DNA of 8,871 nt from an uncultured Eubacteriales bacterium (GCA_900547135.1 URFJ01000082.1:1-8871); one strand, 5' to 3'; counted from the stretch's first letter, positions 1 through 6,607 are shown. Made by a program: numbers and translations. The notes: a model not told the origin generated them from the sequence alone.

Positions 1-13
1 TTGAGGTGAAAAA

Positions 14-1564
14 ATGCAGAGCAAACTCAATCTAAATCAGGATATGGTGGCGCGCGCCAGAGAGTCGGCCAGGCGGGTTGCCGTGGATACGCAGGATTTT
101 ATAGATCTGCACACCACTGTCACGGTGGAGCGCGCCGTATGCCGTCTGCTTGGTATAGACGGCATAAATGAGGTAGAGGTGCCGCTGCCCAATGTGGTAG
201 TGGACCACCTCATGGATAAGGGCGCGCTGTCCAGAGGCGCCGCGTATTATATTGGAAACGCTGTGGCTGCTACGGGAATGACGCCGCAGGAAATAGCGCA
301 AGGCATAAATTCGGCGGAGATTGACCTCACGGTTATAGAGCCGCGCACCGAATGGGAGATAAGATCCGCTATCATGCCAGTTGCCGAAGCTACGGTGGAA
401 CGCATAAAAGCAAACGTGGATAAGCGCAACGGATTCCTTGAAGAATTCGGCGATAAAGAGGGCGCATATCTGTATGTTATAGTGGCCACGGGAAACATAT
501 ACGAGGATATTACGCAGGCCAGGGCGGCCGCCAAGCAGGGCGCCGACGTAATTGCGGTTATCCGCACCACAGGACAGAGTCTTTTGGACTATGTTCCGTA
601 TGGGGCCACCACGGAGGGCTTTGGCGGCACGTACGCTACCCAGGAGAACTTCCGCCTGATGCGCGAAGCCCTTGACGAGGTTGGCATTGAGGAAAAGAGG
701 TATATCAGGCTGTGCAACTACTGTTCGGGCCTGTGCATGCCGGAAATCGCGGCGATGGGCGCGCTGGAGCGGCTTGACGTTATGCTAAACGACGCGCTTT
801 ACGGGATACTCTTTCGCGATATAAACATGCAGCGGACGATAATCGACCAGTATTTTTCGCGCGTTATCAACGCATTCGCGGGTGTAATAATCAACACCGG
901 CGAGGATAACTACCTTACCACCGCCGATGCGGTGGAGGAAGCACACACGGTGCTTGCGTCGCAGTTTTTAAACGAGCAGTTCGCTCTGTGCGCCGGACTG
1001 CCGGAGGAGCAGCAGGGGCTTGGCCACGCGTTTGAGATATCTCCCGATGTTGAAAACGGGTTCTTATACGAGCTGGCCCAGGCGCAGATGGCAAGGGAAA
1101 TATTCCCTAAGGCGCCTTTGAAATATATGCCGCCGACAAAGTTTATGACAGGCAATATATTCAGGGGGCATGTGCAGGACGCGCTGTTCAACATGGTTAC
1201 TACCATAACAAATCAAAAGATACACCTCCTTGGCATGCTTACGGAGGCTATCCACACCCCGTTTATGAGCGATCGGGCGCTTGCCATAGAAAATGCGCAG
1301 TATATAGCCAAAACGATGAAGGACCTTGGCAGCGAGCTTACCTTCCGCGAGGGCGGAATAATGGAGAGCCGTTCGAACGAGGTCCTGTCAAAGGCGACAG
1401 CGCTTTTGGGAGAAATTGAGGAGATGGGGCTGTTTGCCACGTTGGAAAAGGGCATATTCGCGGATATAAAGCGCATGCGCGATGCCGGCAAGGGACTCAG
1501 CGGAGTTGTCCAGAAGGGTGAAGGTTACTTCAATCCCTTCATAGAACTTATGAAGGGGGTATGA
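14..1564 (+). CDS. kamD: Lysine 5,6-aminomutase, alpha subunit
   Basis: Large catalytic subunit of the coenzyme-B12 and PLP-dependent mutase that moves the terminal amino group of D-lysine or L-beta-lysine to the neighbouring carbon, an early cytoplasmic step of lysine fermentation. The 516 residues equal the length I recall for the Clostridium sticklandii enzyme. Residues that I recall as PLP or substrate contacts in that enzyme fall at the same numbers here: R184, S189, S238, Y263, R268 and D298. The conserved stretch TTEGFGGTYATQENF lies at 199-213. The ATG is preceded by GAGGTG at positions 4-9. The stop is four bases before kamE, so the two are translated as a pair. No promoter is visible because the window begins only 13 bases upstream; the gene is probably internal to a longer kam operon. 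Family assignment is firm; the contact residues are from memory. Confidence 0.96.
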   Translation: MQSKLNLNQDMVARARESARRVAVDTQDFIDLHTTVTVERAVCRLLGIDGINEVEVPLPNVVVDHLMDKGALSRGAAYYIGNAVAATGMTPQEIAQGINSAEIDLTVIEPRTEWEIRSAIMPVAEATVERIKANVDKRNGFLEEFGDKEGAYLYVIVATGNIYEDITQARAAAKQGADVIAVIRTTGQSLLDYVPYGATTEGFGGTYATQENFRLMREALDEVGIEEKRYIRLCNYCSGLCMPEIAAMGALERLDVMLNDALYGILFRDINMQRTIIDQYFSRVINAFAGVIINTGEDNYLTTADAVEEAHTVLASQFLNEQFALCAGLPEEQQGLGHAFEISPDVENGFLYELAQAQMAREIFPKAPLKYMPPTKFMTGNIFRGHVQDALFNMVTTITNQKIHLLGMLTEAIHTPFMSDRALAIENAQYIAKTMKDLGSELTFREGGIMESRSNEVLSKATALLGEIEEMGLFATLEKGIFADIKRMRDAGKGLSGVVQKGEGYFNPFIELMKGV

Positions 1565-1568
1565 CGGT

Positions 1569-2357
1569 ATGAGCTCGGGTTTATATGATACTTCTAAGAA
1601 GGATTTTGACAAGACCCTGGACCTCCATAAGCTAACGGCCTATGGCGACACCATGAACGACGGCAAAGTCCAGCTGTCATTTACGCTTCCGGTTAAAAAC
1701 GACGACAAGGGAGCCGAGGCCGCAAGGCAGCTTGCCAGGGCTATGGGCATAACGGAGCCAAACGTGGCGCTGAGCCAGCCGCTCGATAAGGAGTTTACAT
1801 TTTATGTAGTTTACGGCGCATGTTCACACAGCGTTGATTATGAAAACATCCATGTCCAATCCGTTGAAACGGAAGCCATGGATATGGAGGAGGTCAACGA
1901 ATATATACGCGAGAATATCGGACGAAAGGTCGTAATGGTCGGGGCCTCCACAGGCACGGACGCACACACGGTAGGCATAGACGCGATTATGAACCGAAAG
2001 GGGTTTGCGGGCCATTATGGTTTGGAACGCTATGATATGATAGACGCATACAATCTGGGCGCGCAGGTACCCAACGAGGAATTTTTGAAAAAGGCCATTA
2101 AGCTGAATGCCGACGTAATGCTTGTATCACAGACGGTTACCCAGAAGGACGTTCACATTCAGAACCTGACCGAGCTTGTGGAGCTCATGGAGGCCGAGGG
2201 GGTGCGCTCCAGATTTATCCTGATATGCGGAGGGGCGCGGATTACACATGAGCTTGCCAAGGAGCTTGGATACGACGCGGGCTTCGGGCCGCAGAAATAC
2301 GCGGGCGACGTTGCCACATTCGCCGTTACAGAGATGGTTAAGCGTGAAATGAGATGA
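1569..2357 (+). CDS. kamE: Lysine 5,6-aminomutase, beta (cobalamin-binding) subunit
   Basis: Small subunit carrying the B12-binding Rossmann domain and the lysine that holds PLP as a Schiff base. The base-off/His-on motif DAHTVG is at residues 131-136, so H133 is the predicted cobalt ligand. K144 in MNRKG is eleven residues later and matches the known PLP lysine, the same numbers as in the C. sticklandii enzyme. The N-terminal ~100 residues are the dimerisation part with the conserved start GLYDTSKKDFDKTLDL. The C-terminal half (about 118-255) is the B12 fold with the later ILICGGARIT strand-loop. All cofactor residues are intact, so the enzyme should be active. It lies four bases after kamD, with a GGGGG Shine-Dalgarno inside the end of kamD. 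A long hairpin follows ten bases after the stop. Confidence 0.96.
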   Translation: MSSGLYDTSKKDFDKTLDLHKLTAYGDTMNDGKVQLSFTLPVKNDDKGAEAARQLARAMGITEPNVALSQPLDKEFTFYVVYGACSHSVDYENIHVQSVETEAMDMEEVNEYIRENIGRKVVMVGASTGTDAHTVGIDAIMNRKGFAGHYGLERYDMIDAYNLGAQVPNEEFLKKAIKLNADVMLVSQTVTQKDVHIQNLTELVELMEAEGVRSRFILICGGARITHELAKELGYDAGFGPQKYAGDVATFAVTEMVKREMR

Positions 2358-2367
2358 TCTAAAAATT

Positions 2368-2400
2368 GATGCGCCAAGTGCTATTCGCGCTTGGCGCATC
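2368..2400 (+). terminator. Strong hairpin after kamE, without a proper U-tract
   Basis: A 14-base-pair stem with a single G·U pair and a five-base loop (TATTC): arms 2368-2381 and 2387-2400. An A-run lies just before it (2361-2365), but downstream there is only GGTGGTTTAAG, so the U-tract is poor on the + strand. It may be a partial or bidirectional terminator, or a transcript-stabilising or processing hairpin separating kamDE from crt-hbd. The fold is seen directly; the function is inferred. Confidence 0.55.
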
Positions 2401-2573
2401 GGTGGTTTAAGTCCGAAGGAGCGCTGAGTTTTCTTTTAATCCCTTAAATTTGATCAATGTATAGAGGCTCTAGGGCGTATTGAGCAGCGTAGCTTAATGT
2501 GAGTGTGAGTATTATGCCAAATTAAGTTGTTAAGGTAATAACCAAAGACAGGTTTATTTAAAGAGGAGGAGCC
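2401..2573. other. Intergenic region kamE-crt, no clear promoter
   Basis: Gene-free, A/T-richer stretch. Candidate boxes such as TTGATC at 2450-2455 and TATTAT at 2510-2515 do not have acceptable spacing to partners, so I call no promoter. The only solid element is the crt ribosome binding site GAGGAGGA at 2563-2570, three bases before the ATG. Confidence 0.4.
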
Positions 2574-3350
2574 ATGAAAAATATAATAGTCGAGAAAAAA
2601 GGCAATATAGCCATCGCAACTATCAATCGTCCGGAAGCGCTTAACGCCCTAAATACCGAGGTGCTTAAAGAAATTGAGGAGATGGCGGTCTTAATTGGCA
2701 GGGATAGGGAAATCAGGGCTTTGGTGATAACCGGTGCGGGCAAGGCGTTTGTTGCGGGTGCGGATATCGCTGAGATGAGCGGTCTTGAAGGCGGCGAAGC
2801 CGAGAAGTTTGGCCTTATGGGGCAAAGGGCACTGACGGCCATTGAATCCCTTGAGATTCCGGTAATTGCCGCAATAAACGGCTATGCCCTTGGCGGCGGC
2901 TGTGAGCTTGCGCTGTGCTGCGATATCCGCATTGCGGGAGAGCGCGCTAAAATTGGGCAGCCTGAGACAGGCTTGGGCATAACGCCAGGGTTTGGTGGAA
3001 CCCAGAGGCTTCCGCGCGTCGTTGGACTGGGAAATGCGATGCAGATGATCCTGACAGGGAAACCGGTTGACGCCGCTGAGGCAAAACGCATAGGTCTGGT
3101 AAACGAGGTATACCCACAGGAGACGCTCATGGACGAGGCTGTAAAGTTAGCCGGATGCATAGCCGCAAACGCGCCGGCAGCCGTTCGCTATTCAAAGCAG
3201 GCTATACGAAGGTTTTCAGGGTACAACCTTGATGCCGACCTTGCTTGGGAGGCTAAACTATTCGGCTCTTGCTTTAACACACGCGACCAGAAGATGGCCA
3301 TGCAGGCGTTCGTAGAGAAGAGAAAGCACGACGGATTTAAGGGGGAATAA
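2574..3350 (+). CDS. crt: Enoyl-CoA hydratase / crotonase family (3-hydroxybutyryl-CoA dehydratase)
   Basis: Interconverts (S)-3-hydroxybutyryl-CoA and crotonyl-CoA in the cytoplasm. At 258 residues it has the usual crotonase length. Visible family features are the oxyanion-hole segment GKAFVAGADIAEM (56-68), the second CoA/oxyanion segment INGYALGGGCELAL (101-114) with catalytic E111, and QPETGLGITPGFGGTQRLPR (129-148) with catalytic E131. The two acid residues are twenty apart, as in rat enoyl-CoA hydratase (E144/E164), which supports a hydratase rather than an isomerase. The Shine-Dalgarno GAGGAGGA is strong but close. hbd starts four bases after the stop, so the two form one unit supplying the C4 steps of butyrate formation. 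Next to kamDE the likely role is lysine-to-butyrate fermentation; exact chain-length preference cannot be read from sequence. Confidence 0.92.
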   Translation: MKNIIVEKKGNIAIATINRPEALNALNTEVLKEIEEMAVLIGRDREIRALVITGAGKAFVAGADIAEMSGLEGGEAEKFGLMGQRALTAIESLEIPVIAAINGYALGGGCELALCCDIRIAGERAKIGQPETGLGITPGFGGTQRLPRVVGLGNAMQMILTGKPVDAAEAKRIGLVNEVYPQETLMDEAVKLAGCIAANAPAAVRYSKQAIRRFSGYNLDADLAWEAKLFGSCFNTRDQKMAMQAFVEKRKHDGFKGE

Positions 3351-3354
3351 AGGC

Positions 3355-4200
3355 ATGAAGAACATATTTATACTTGGAGCGGGGACCATGGGTCTTGATA
3401 TAGCCCAGGCGTTTGCAAGCAGCGGTTATTATGTAACGGTGCGGGATATAAACGACGATATTATAAACGCGGCTTCAAAGAGGCTGCATAAGGGCCTTTC
3501 AAAGCGTGTGGAGCGCGGAAAGCTTGAACAGGATAGGATGGATGAGCTTCTCCTTATGATCAATTTTACCACGGATATGAAACAGGCCGCCGGGGCTGAT
3601 CTTGTAATTGAGGCAATCGTGGAAAATGTTGAGATCAAAAAGTCCGTTTTTTCCGAACTGGACGGTATATGTAAAGAGGATGCGATATTAAGCACCAACA
3701 CCTCGTCAATATCCATTACAGAGATAGCGTCGGCGACGAAGCGCCCTGAAAGGGTTATTGGGATGCATTTTTTCAATCCGGCAACCGTAATGAAGCTTGT
3801 TGAGGTTATACGCGGGGTACATACGTCGGATGAAACATATGCGGCGGTATGCGCCGCTGCCGCTTCAATAGGCAAGCAGGCCGTGGAGGTAAAGGAATAT
3901 CCGGGATTTGTGGTAAACCGCATACTGATACCCATGATAAACGAGGCTGTAGGCCTTGTAGCGGAAAACATAGCTTCAGTAGAGGATATTGACGCGGCTA
4001 TGAAGCTAGGCTGCAACCATCCGATGGGACCGCTTGCTTTGGGGGATCTTATCGGGCTTGACGTAGTGCTTGCCATAATGGATACATTAAAGCGGGAAAC
4101 GGGCGACCCGAAGTACCGGGCGCATACGCTGCTTCGCAAGATGGTGCGCGGAGGACTGCTTGGCAAAAAGACGGGCCGCGGGTTCTATACATATAAGTGA
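3355..4200 (+). CDS. hbd: 3-hydroxybutyryl-CoA dehydrogenase
   Basis: Reduces acetoacetyl-CoA to (S)-3-hydroxybutyryl-CoA. The 281 residues match clostridial Hbd (about 282). The Rossmann nucleotide-binding motif GAGTMG is at 8-13, and the acidic D31 at the end of the second strand fits NAD(H) rather than NADP(H). The catalytic and substrate residues known for clostridial Hbd are all present at the same positions: S117 (NTSSIS), H138 (GMHFFNP), E150 and N188 (GFVVNR). The C-terminal domain (about 185-281) has the usual NHPMGPLALGDLIGLD segment at 221-236. The gene overlaps nothing but follows crt after four bases; its Shine-Dalgarno GGGGGA lies across the end of crt. A terminator about 50 bases downstream ends the unit. 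Confidence 0.95.
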   Translation: MKNIFILGAGTMGLDIAQAFASSGYYVTVRDINDDIINAASKRLHKGLSKRVERGKLEQDRMDELLLMINFTTDMKQAAGADLVIEAIVENVEIKKSVFSELDGICKEDAILSTNTSSISITEIASATKRPERVIGMHFFNPATVMKLVEVIRGVHTSDETYAAVCAAAASIGKQAVEVKEYPGFVVNRILIPMINEAVGLVAENIASVEDIDAAMKLGCNHPMGPLALGDLIGLDVVLAIMDTLKRETGDPKYRAHTLLRKMVRGGLLGKKTGRGFYTYK

Positions 4201-4248
4201 GTTGCGGGATAATAGAAAACCTGTTTAACGGATGTTCGTAAAATAATG

Positions 4249-4299
4249 AACAAAGCAGATGTAGATAGAGCCTGCCTGCATCTGCTTTGTTTGTGGTTT
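4249..4299 (+). terminator. Intrinsic terminator after hbd
   Basis: Perfect 13-base-pair inverted repeat, arms 4249-4261 and 4279-4291. It can be extended inwards by three pairs (one G·U), leaving an 11-base loop. The 3' arm runs into the T-rich TGTTTGTGGTTTA. It lies about 50 bases after the hbd stop and is the natural end of the crt-hbd transcript. Confidence 0.75.
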
Positions 4300-4352
4300 A
4301 GCCATACGCAGCTTAAAAAACACAACGACTACTTTGAAATAAGGTGATTGAA

Positions 4353-4569
4353 ATGTAAGCAGCAGAAATTCTTATGCAAATGGGGCTTGGTGAGCTAAGT
4401 GAAATTATATAATGCAAGAATGTGGAGGACGGCTCCGGATATGAGGTCTGGAAAGTATCCGTGGATGGTTTCGAATATATTTTAAAAAAGGCAAAAGGCT
4501 GTGAGCATACTATTTATTCAACCTTTTTTCCTCCGAGCTGCTTTGGCTGCCTTTGCAGATATCAGGTAA
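4353..4569 (+). pseudogene. Decayed 5' fragment of a protein-coding gene, possibly phosphotransferase/kinase-like
   Basis: A single reading frame keeps protein-like sequence through two in-frame stops. ATG at 4353 has a plausible Shine-Dalgarno (AAGGTGA, 4341-4347) but is followed at once by TAA (4356-4358). The frame then reads AAEILMQMGLGELSEII, stops at TAA 4410-4412, and goes on with CKNVEDGSGYEVWKVSVDG followed by FEYILKKAKGCEHTIYSTFF, up to about 4529. The pattern GYEVWKV...YILKKAKG..IY..FF resembles the N-terminal lobe of aminoglycoside-phosphotransferase-type kinases, but this is from memory and weak. After the T6 run at 4524-4529 another frame gives FLRAALAAFADIR and a stop at 4567-4569, suggesting a frameshift or an internal deletion. 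No complete gene of this kind can be present: the next gene is on the other strand. Decay is well supported, the family much less so. Confidence 0.5.
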
Positions 4570-4600
4570 AAAAACCCTCTTACCGTAGCTGGTAAGGGGG
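4567..4600 (-). terminator. Intrinsic terminator of the transporter-lipoprotein unit
   Basis: Read on the minus strand: a ten-base-pair GC-rich stem (arms 4600-4591 and 4584-4575, one G·U pair), a six-base loop, then seven Ts (4574-4568). It sits 71 bases after the lipoprotein stop and is in the correct orientation to end that transcript. It abuts the pseudogene coming from the other side. On the + strand there is no following T-run, so it is one-directional. Confidence 0.85.
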
Positions 4601-4671
4601 GATAGTGCTGTTTTACGGCCGCGCGTTTCCGCCCGGGCCTTATCTTAAATTACTTTATTGGTATAGCACGA

Positions 4672-5331
4672 TCATGAGTTGCTCATGTATTGATACGAGG
4701 ATACGATAAACCCAAATTCGTTGCCTGACGGCAGCAGTGAAAGCACAGCTTTGCCTATGGGAGCACCGCCTTCATTTAAGACCGCGTTCAGATTTACCGT
4801 TATGGTTCCGTCGTAGTCGGTTGATGACGCTAGCTCCTCGTCAGGTACAAATTCCTGTGAATCAAACTCGAACCTATATGAGGGCGAATCCGATACAGCG
4901 ATATGATAGTATTCATCATCAGCGTAAATGGCTTGCGGGGGGTCGGCGTTCTCATCCTTTTCCGTACGGAATGGGAACACCAGGCCAAATGTGTTCATCA
5001 TAAGCTTATCAGCCTCTTCAATGCTGACAAGTCCATATATCCCATCCTCTACAGGCTCAATAAAGGGCCCGTAATAGTACGATAGGAATCCTTCAAAGTT
5101 GGAAGCGTTCATGCCGCGGGAGCTGTCAAAATCTGCGGTTCCTGTAAAACCCCAAACCACTCTCAGCAGCGTTTCGATCTGATTGTCATTAAGAAGGACT
5201 TCAGTATATTCCCCGCTTGGCCGGGGCGATTTCACGGTTGCCGAAGGGCTGGGGCTGTCTGTACCCGGACTGCAGGCCACAGCAATGAATGCCATAATTA
5301 ATATCAATGCAATAGCGGTGGATTTTTTCAT
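4672..5331 (-). CDS. Putative lipoprotein of unknown function
   Basis: 219 residues. The N-terminus has the lipoprotein signal pattern: MKKS, a hydrophobic stretch at about 5-18, and C20 as the predicted lipidated residue in AFIAVAC. The -3 residue is A rather than the usual L, V or I. A Ser/Pro-rich linker (about 21-40) leads to a 180-residue acidic, aromatic-rich extracellular part with no motif I recognise and no further membrane segment. The product should be anchored on the outer face of the cell membrane. The start ATG overlaps the stop of the transporter gene (ATGA, four bases), and GGAGGT (5343-5338) lies seven bases before it, so the two are translationally coupled and share the lysine-riboswitch leader. 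A role beside the transporter, for example as a partner or sensor, is inference from position only. Confidence 0.8.
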   Translation of the reverse strand: MKKSTAIALILIMAFIAVACSPGTDSPSPSATVKSPRPSGEYTEVLLNDNQIETLLRVVWGFTGTADFDSSRGMNASNFEGFLSYYYGPFIEPVEDGIYGLVSIEEADKLMMNTFGLVFPFRTEKDENADPPQAIYADDEYYHIAVSDSPSYRFEFDSQEFVPDEELASSTDYDGTITVNLNAVLNEGGAPIGKAVLSLLPSGNEFGFIVSSYQYMSNS

Positions 5332-6251
5332 AGGTTGACCTCCGTACCGGTGGTTTTGTCTGAGGGGCTTTTATTTGCGCGCTTTCTGATCTGCGCCAAT
5401 ACTAAGCCTGCAACAATTATAGCACATCCGAATATCATCCTCAATTCCAAGTTTTCTCCCAAGAACATCACTCCGAATATGCACCCAAACGGCGCCTCAA
5501 GGCACAGGAACAAAGACGCATAAGAGGGCGACGCATATTTTATGCCGATATTTTGAAGCAAAAGCGCGATTAGGGTTGCCGCAATCCCTACATACGCAAG
5601 GCTAAGCCATGTATCCGACTGAATTGATACAGCAGGCGTTTCAAACAGCAGGGAAGCGGTCCACGCAAACAGCGCGGCAAACATGAACTGCAGGCACGTT
5701 AACATCATTATGTTATCACCATCATCCGTAAAAATGCTCACCAGGCATATATGCAACGCAAATAAAACGCCGGATAGCAGCGTAAGCCCGTAGCCAAGCA
5801 TTTTTCCATATGATGCGCCAGCACCGCCCAATGAAAGCACGCCTATACCGGCAAGGCATAAAAGGGCGGCTATCAATTCGTTTGCGGACGGCTTTTTGCG
5901 CTTTAATCCCCACATGAGCAGCGGTACTAAAACAACATAAATTGCCGTGATGAAGGCGTTTTCTCCCACTGTAGTCAACGTAAGGCCGTATGTCTGAGTA
6001 GCGAAGGCCGAATATAACGCCGCGCCGACTAAAGCTCCATGAATCAAAAGCCGTCCGCACAGCAACCTGCGGTATTTTATCAATATAAATGAAAGCCCGA
6101 GCGCGCCTATCGAAAACCTGACGGCCAGTATTGTATTTGTAGGCAGTACGTCCAGCGTGTTTTTCATTACTACAAAGCTAGCGCCCCATATTGCCGCCGC
6201 GATAATCAGCATAAGGCTTGCCGCCCCGGTTTTTGTCTTCAAATTAGTCAT
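5328..6251 (-). CDS. EamA/DMT-family transporter, candidate lysine transporter
   Basis: 307 residues with about ten predicted membrane helices (roughly 10-29, 39-58, 68-87, 97-116, 124-142, 152-172, 182-202, 216-233, 246-264, 270-287). This is the typical two-repeat EamA architecture. The first repeat begins with the family pattern AAIWGASFVVMK (19-30); the second ends with LEAPFGCIFGVMFLGE (251-266), matching the E-P-x-F...LGE signature of the family. The charged C-terminal tail is cytoplasmic. GGGGGAG (6264-6258) provides the ribosome binding site seven bases before the ATG. The gene lies directly behind a lysine riboswitch, which points to lysine or a related basic amino acid as substrate. 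DMT proteins of this family are mostly exporters, but direction cannot be read from sequence. Family call firm, substrate inferred. Confidence 0.9.
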   Translation of the reverse strand: MTNLKTKTGAASLMLIIAAAIWGASFVVMKNTLDVLPTNTILAVRFSIGALGLSFILIKYRRLLCGRLLIHGALVGAALYSAFATQTYGLTLTTVGENAFITAIYVVLVPLLMWGLKRKKPSANELIAALLCLAGIGVLSLGGAGASYGKMLGYGLTLLSGVLFALHICLVSIFTDDGDNIMMLTCLQFMFAALFAWTASLLFETPAVSIQSDTWLSLAYVGIAATLIALLLQNIGIKYASPSYASLFLCLEAPFGCIFGVMFLGENLELRMIFGCAIIVAGLVLAQIRKRANKSPSDKTTGTEVNL

Positions 6252-6294
6252 TACACACTCCCCCTTTTAAAATTGTTGCCGCGCCCTTTAGCTT

Positions 6295-6342
6295 AAAAAA
6301 GACGCGCAGCGGCACAAATCAATGTAATGCCGATAGCGCGCC
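6295..6342 (-). terminator. Second leader terminator upstream of the transporter gene
   Basis: Minus strand: outer stem of seven pairs (6342-6336 with 6307-6301, one G·U), an internal loop (TAT opposite CT), inner stem of five pairs (6332-6328 with 6314-6310), a 13-base loop, then six Ts (6300-6295). It lies between the riboswitch terminator and the transporter start. A competing pairing is possible: TGCCGC at 6314-6309 with GCGGCA at 6282-6277, which would break the terminator. Confidence 0.7.
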
Positions 6343-6352
6343 ATCAAGAAAC

Positions 6353-6390
6353 AAAAAACTATTGAATACCACACCAGTGATTTTCAATAG
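6353..6390 (-). terminator. Riboswitch-controlled terminator overlapping the P1 helix
   Basis: Minus strand: CTATTGAA (6390-6383) pairs with TTCAATAG (6366-6359), eight pairs. After an A·A mismatch come five more pairs (6381-6377 with 6372-6368, one U·G) and a TGGT loop. Six Ts follow directly (6358-6353). The first five bases, CTATT, are also the 3' strand of riboswitch helix P1, so the terminator and P1 cannot form together. Confidence 0.85.
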
Positions 6391-6554
6391 CTCTTCACCA
6401 CATAGGATGACAGTCGCAATGCGCTGGGCATTGCGCCCAAGCAATCAGGGGGGAGCTAACCTGAAAACTTTCGGCGACATGCACATTCGCGTACAGCCTT
6501 GCATGCTCCCATGCTTTGCATCTGTTCGTTACCTTGCCCTGTCGCGCCTCTATT
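6386..6554 (-). promoter_or_regulatory. Lysine riboswitch (L box) aptamer
   Basis: Recognised from conserved blocks in order on the minus strand: AATAGAGGCGCGA (6554-6542), AAGGTAACGA (6535-6526), GTCGCCGAAAG (6478-6468), GACTGTCA (6415-6408) and TGAAGAGCTATT (6397-6386). The length of about 169 nt is normal for the class. Helices seen: P1 AATAG/CTATT (6554-6550 with 6390-6386); P2 closed by GGCG/CGCC (6548-6545 with 6476-6473); P3 TCAGG/CCTGA (6464-6460 with 6449-6445); P4 TGGGC/GCCCA (6439-6435 with 6429-6425). The loop of the P2 arm, GGGAGC (6510-6505), is perfectly complementary to GCTCCC in the P3 loop (6456-6451), the six-pair kissing interaction known for this class. It controls the transporter and the lipoprotein behind it. 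Placement directly over a terminator suggests transcriptional control. Confidence 0.93.
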
Positions 6555-6577
6555 CCAGTATTTTAATGTATATAATC

Positions 6578-6607
6578 ATTATATTATAATGATTTTACTA
6601 ATGTCAA
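6578..6607 (-). promoter_or_regulatory. Sigma-A promoter of the riboswitch-transporter unit
   Basis: Minus strand: TTGACA (6607-6602) and TATAAT (6583-6578), both perfect consensus, 18 bases apart. Transcription should begin near 6571, about 17 bases before the riboswitch P1 strand. A second overlapping TATAAT (6588-6583) has only 13 bases of spacing and is less likely. Confidence 0.85.

Noticed and set aside
2450..2515. Promoter boxes TTGATC, TTGAGC and TATTAT before crt
   Set aside because: None of the pairs has a spacing near 17 bases, so no promoter is called; crt may be read through from kamDE.
3429..4166. 245-codon minus-strand ORF opposite hbd
   Set aside because: It is a shadow of the hbd coding frame: Ser/Ile-rich composition, no Shine-Dalgarno, and the opposite strand carries a full set of catalytic residues.
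4737..5085. Two overlapping + strand ORFs of 60-88 codons inside the lipoprotein gene
   Set aside because: Antisense shadows of a gene with a signal peptide, a good ribosome site and coupling to its neighbour.
6362..6589. 75-codon + strand ORF across the riboswitch region
   Set aside because: It is the antisense of the lysine riboswitch and its promoter, has no ribosome binding site and no family-like sequence. The RNA structure explains the conservation seen here.
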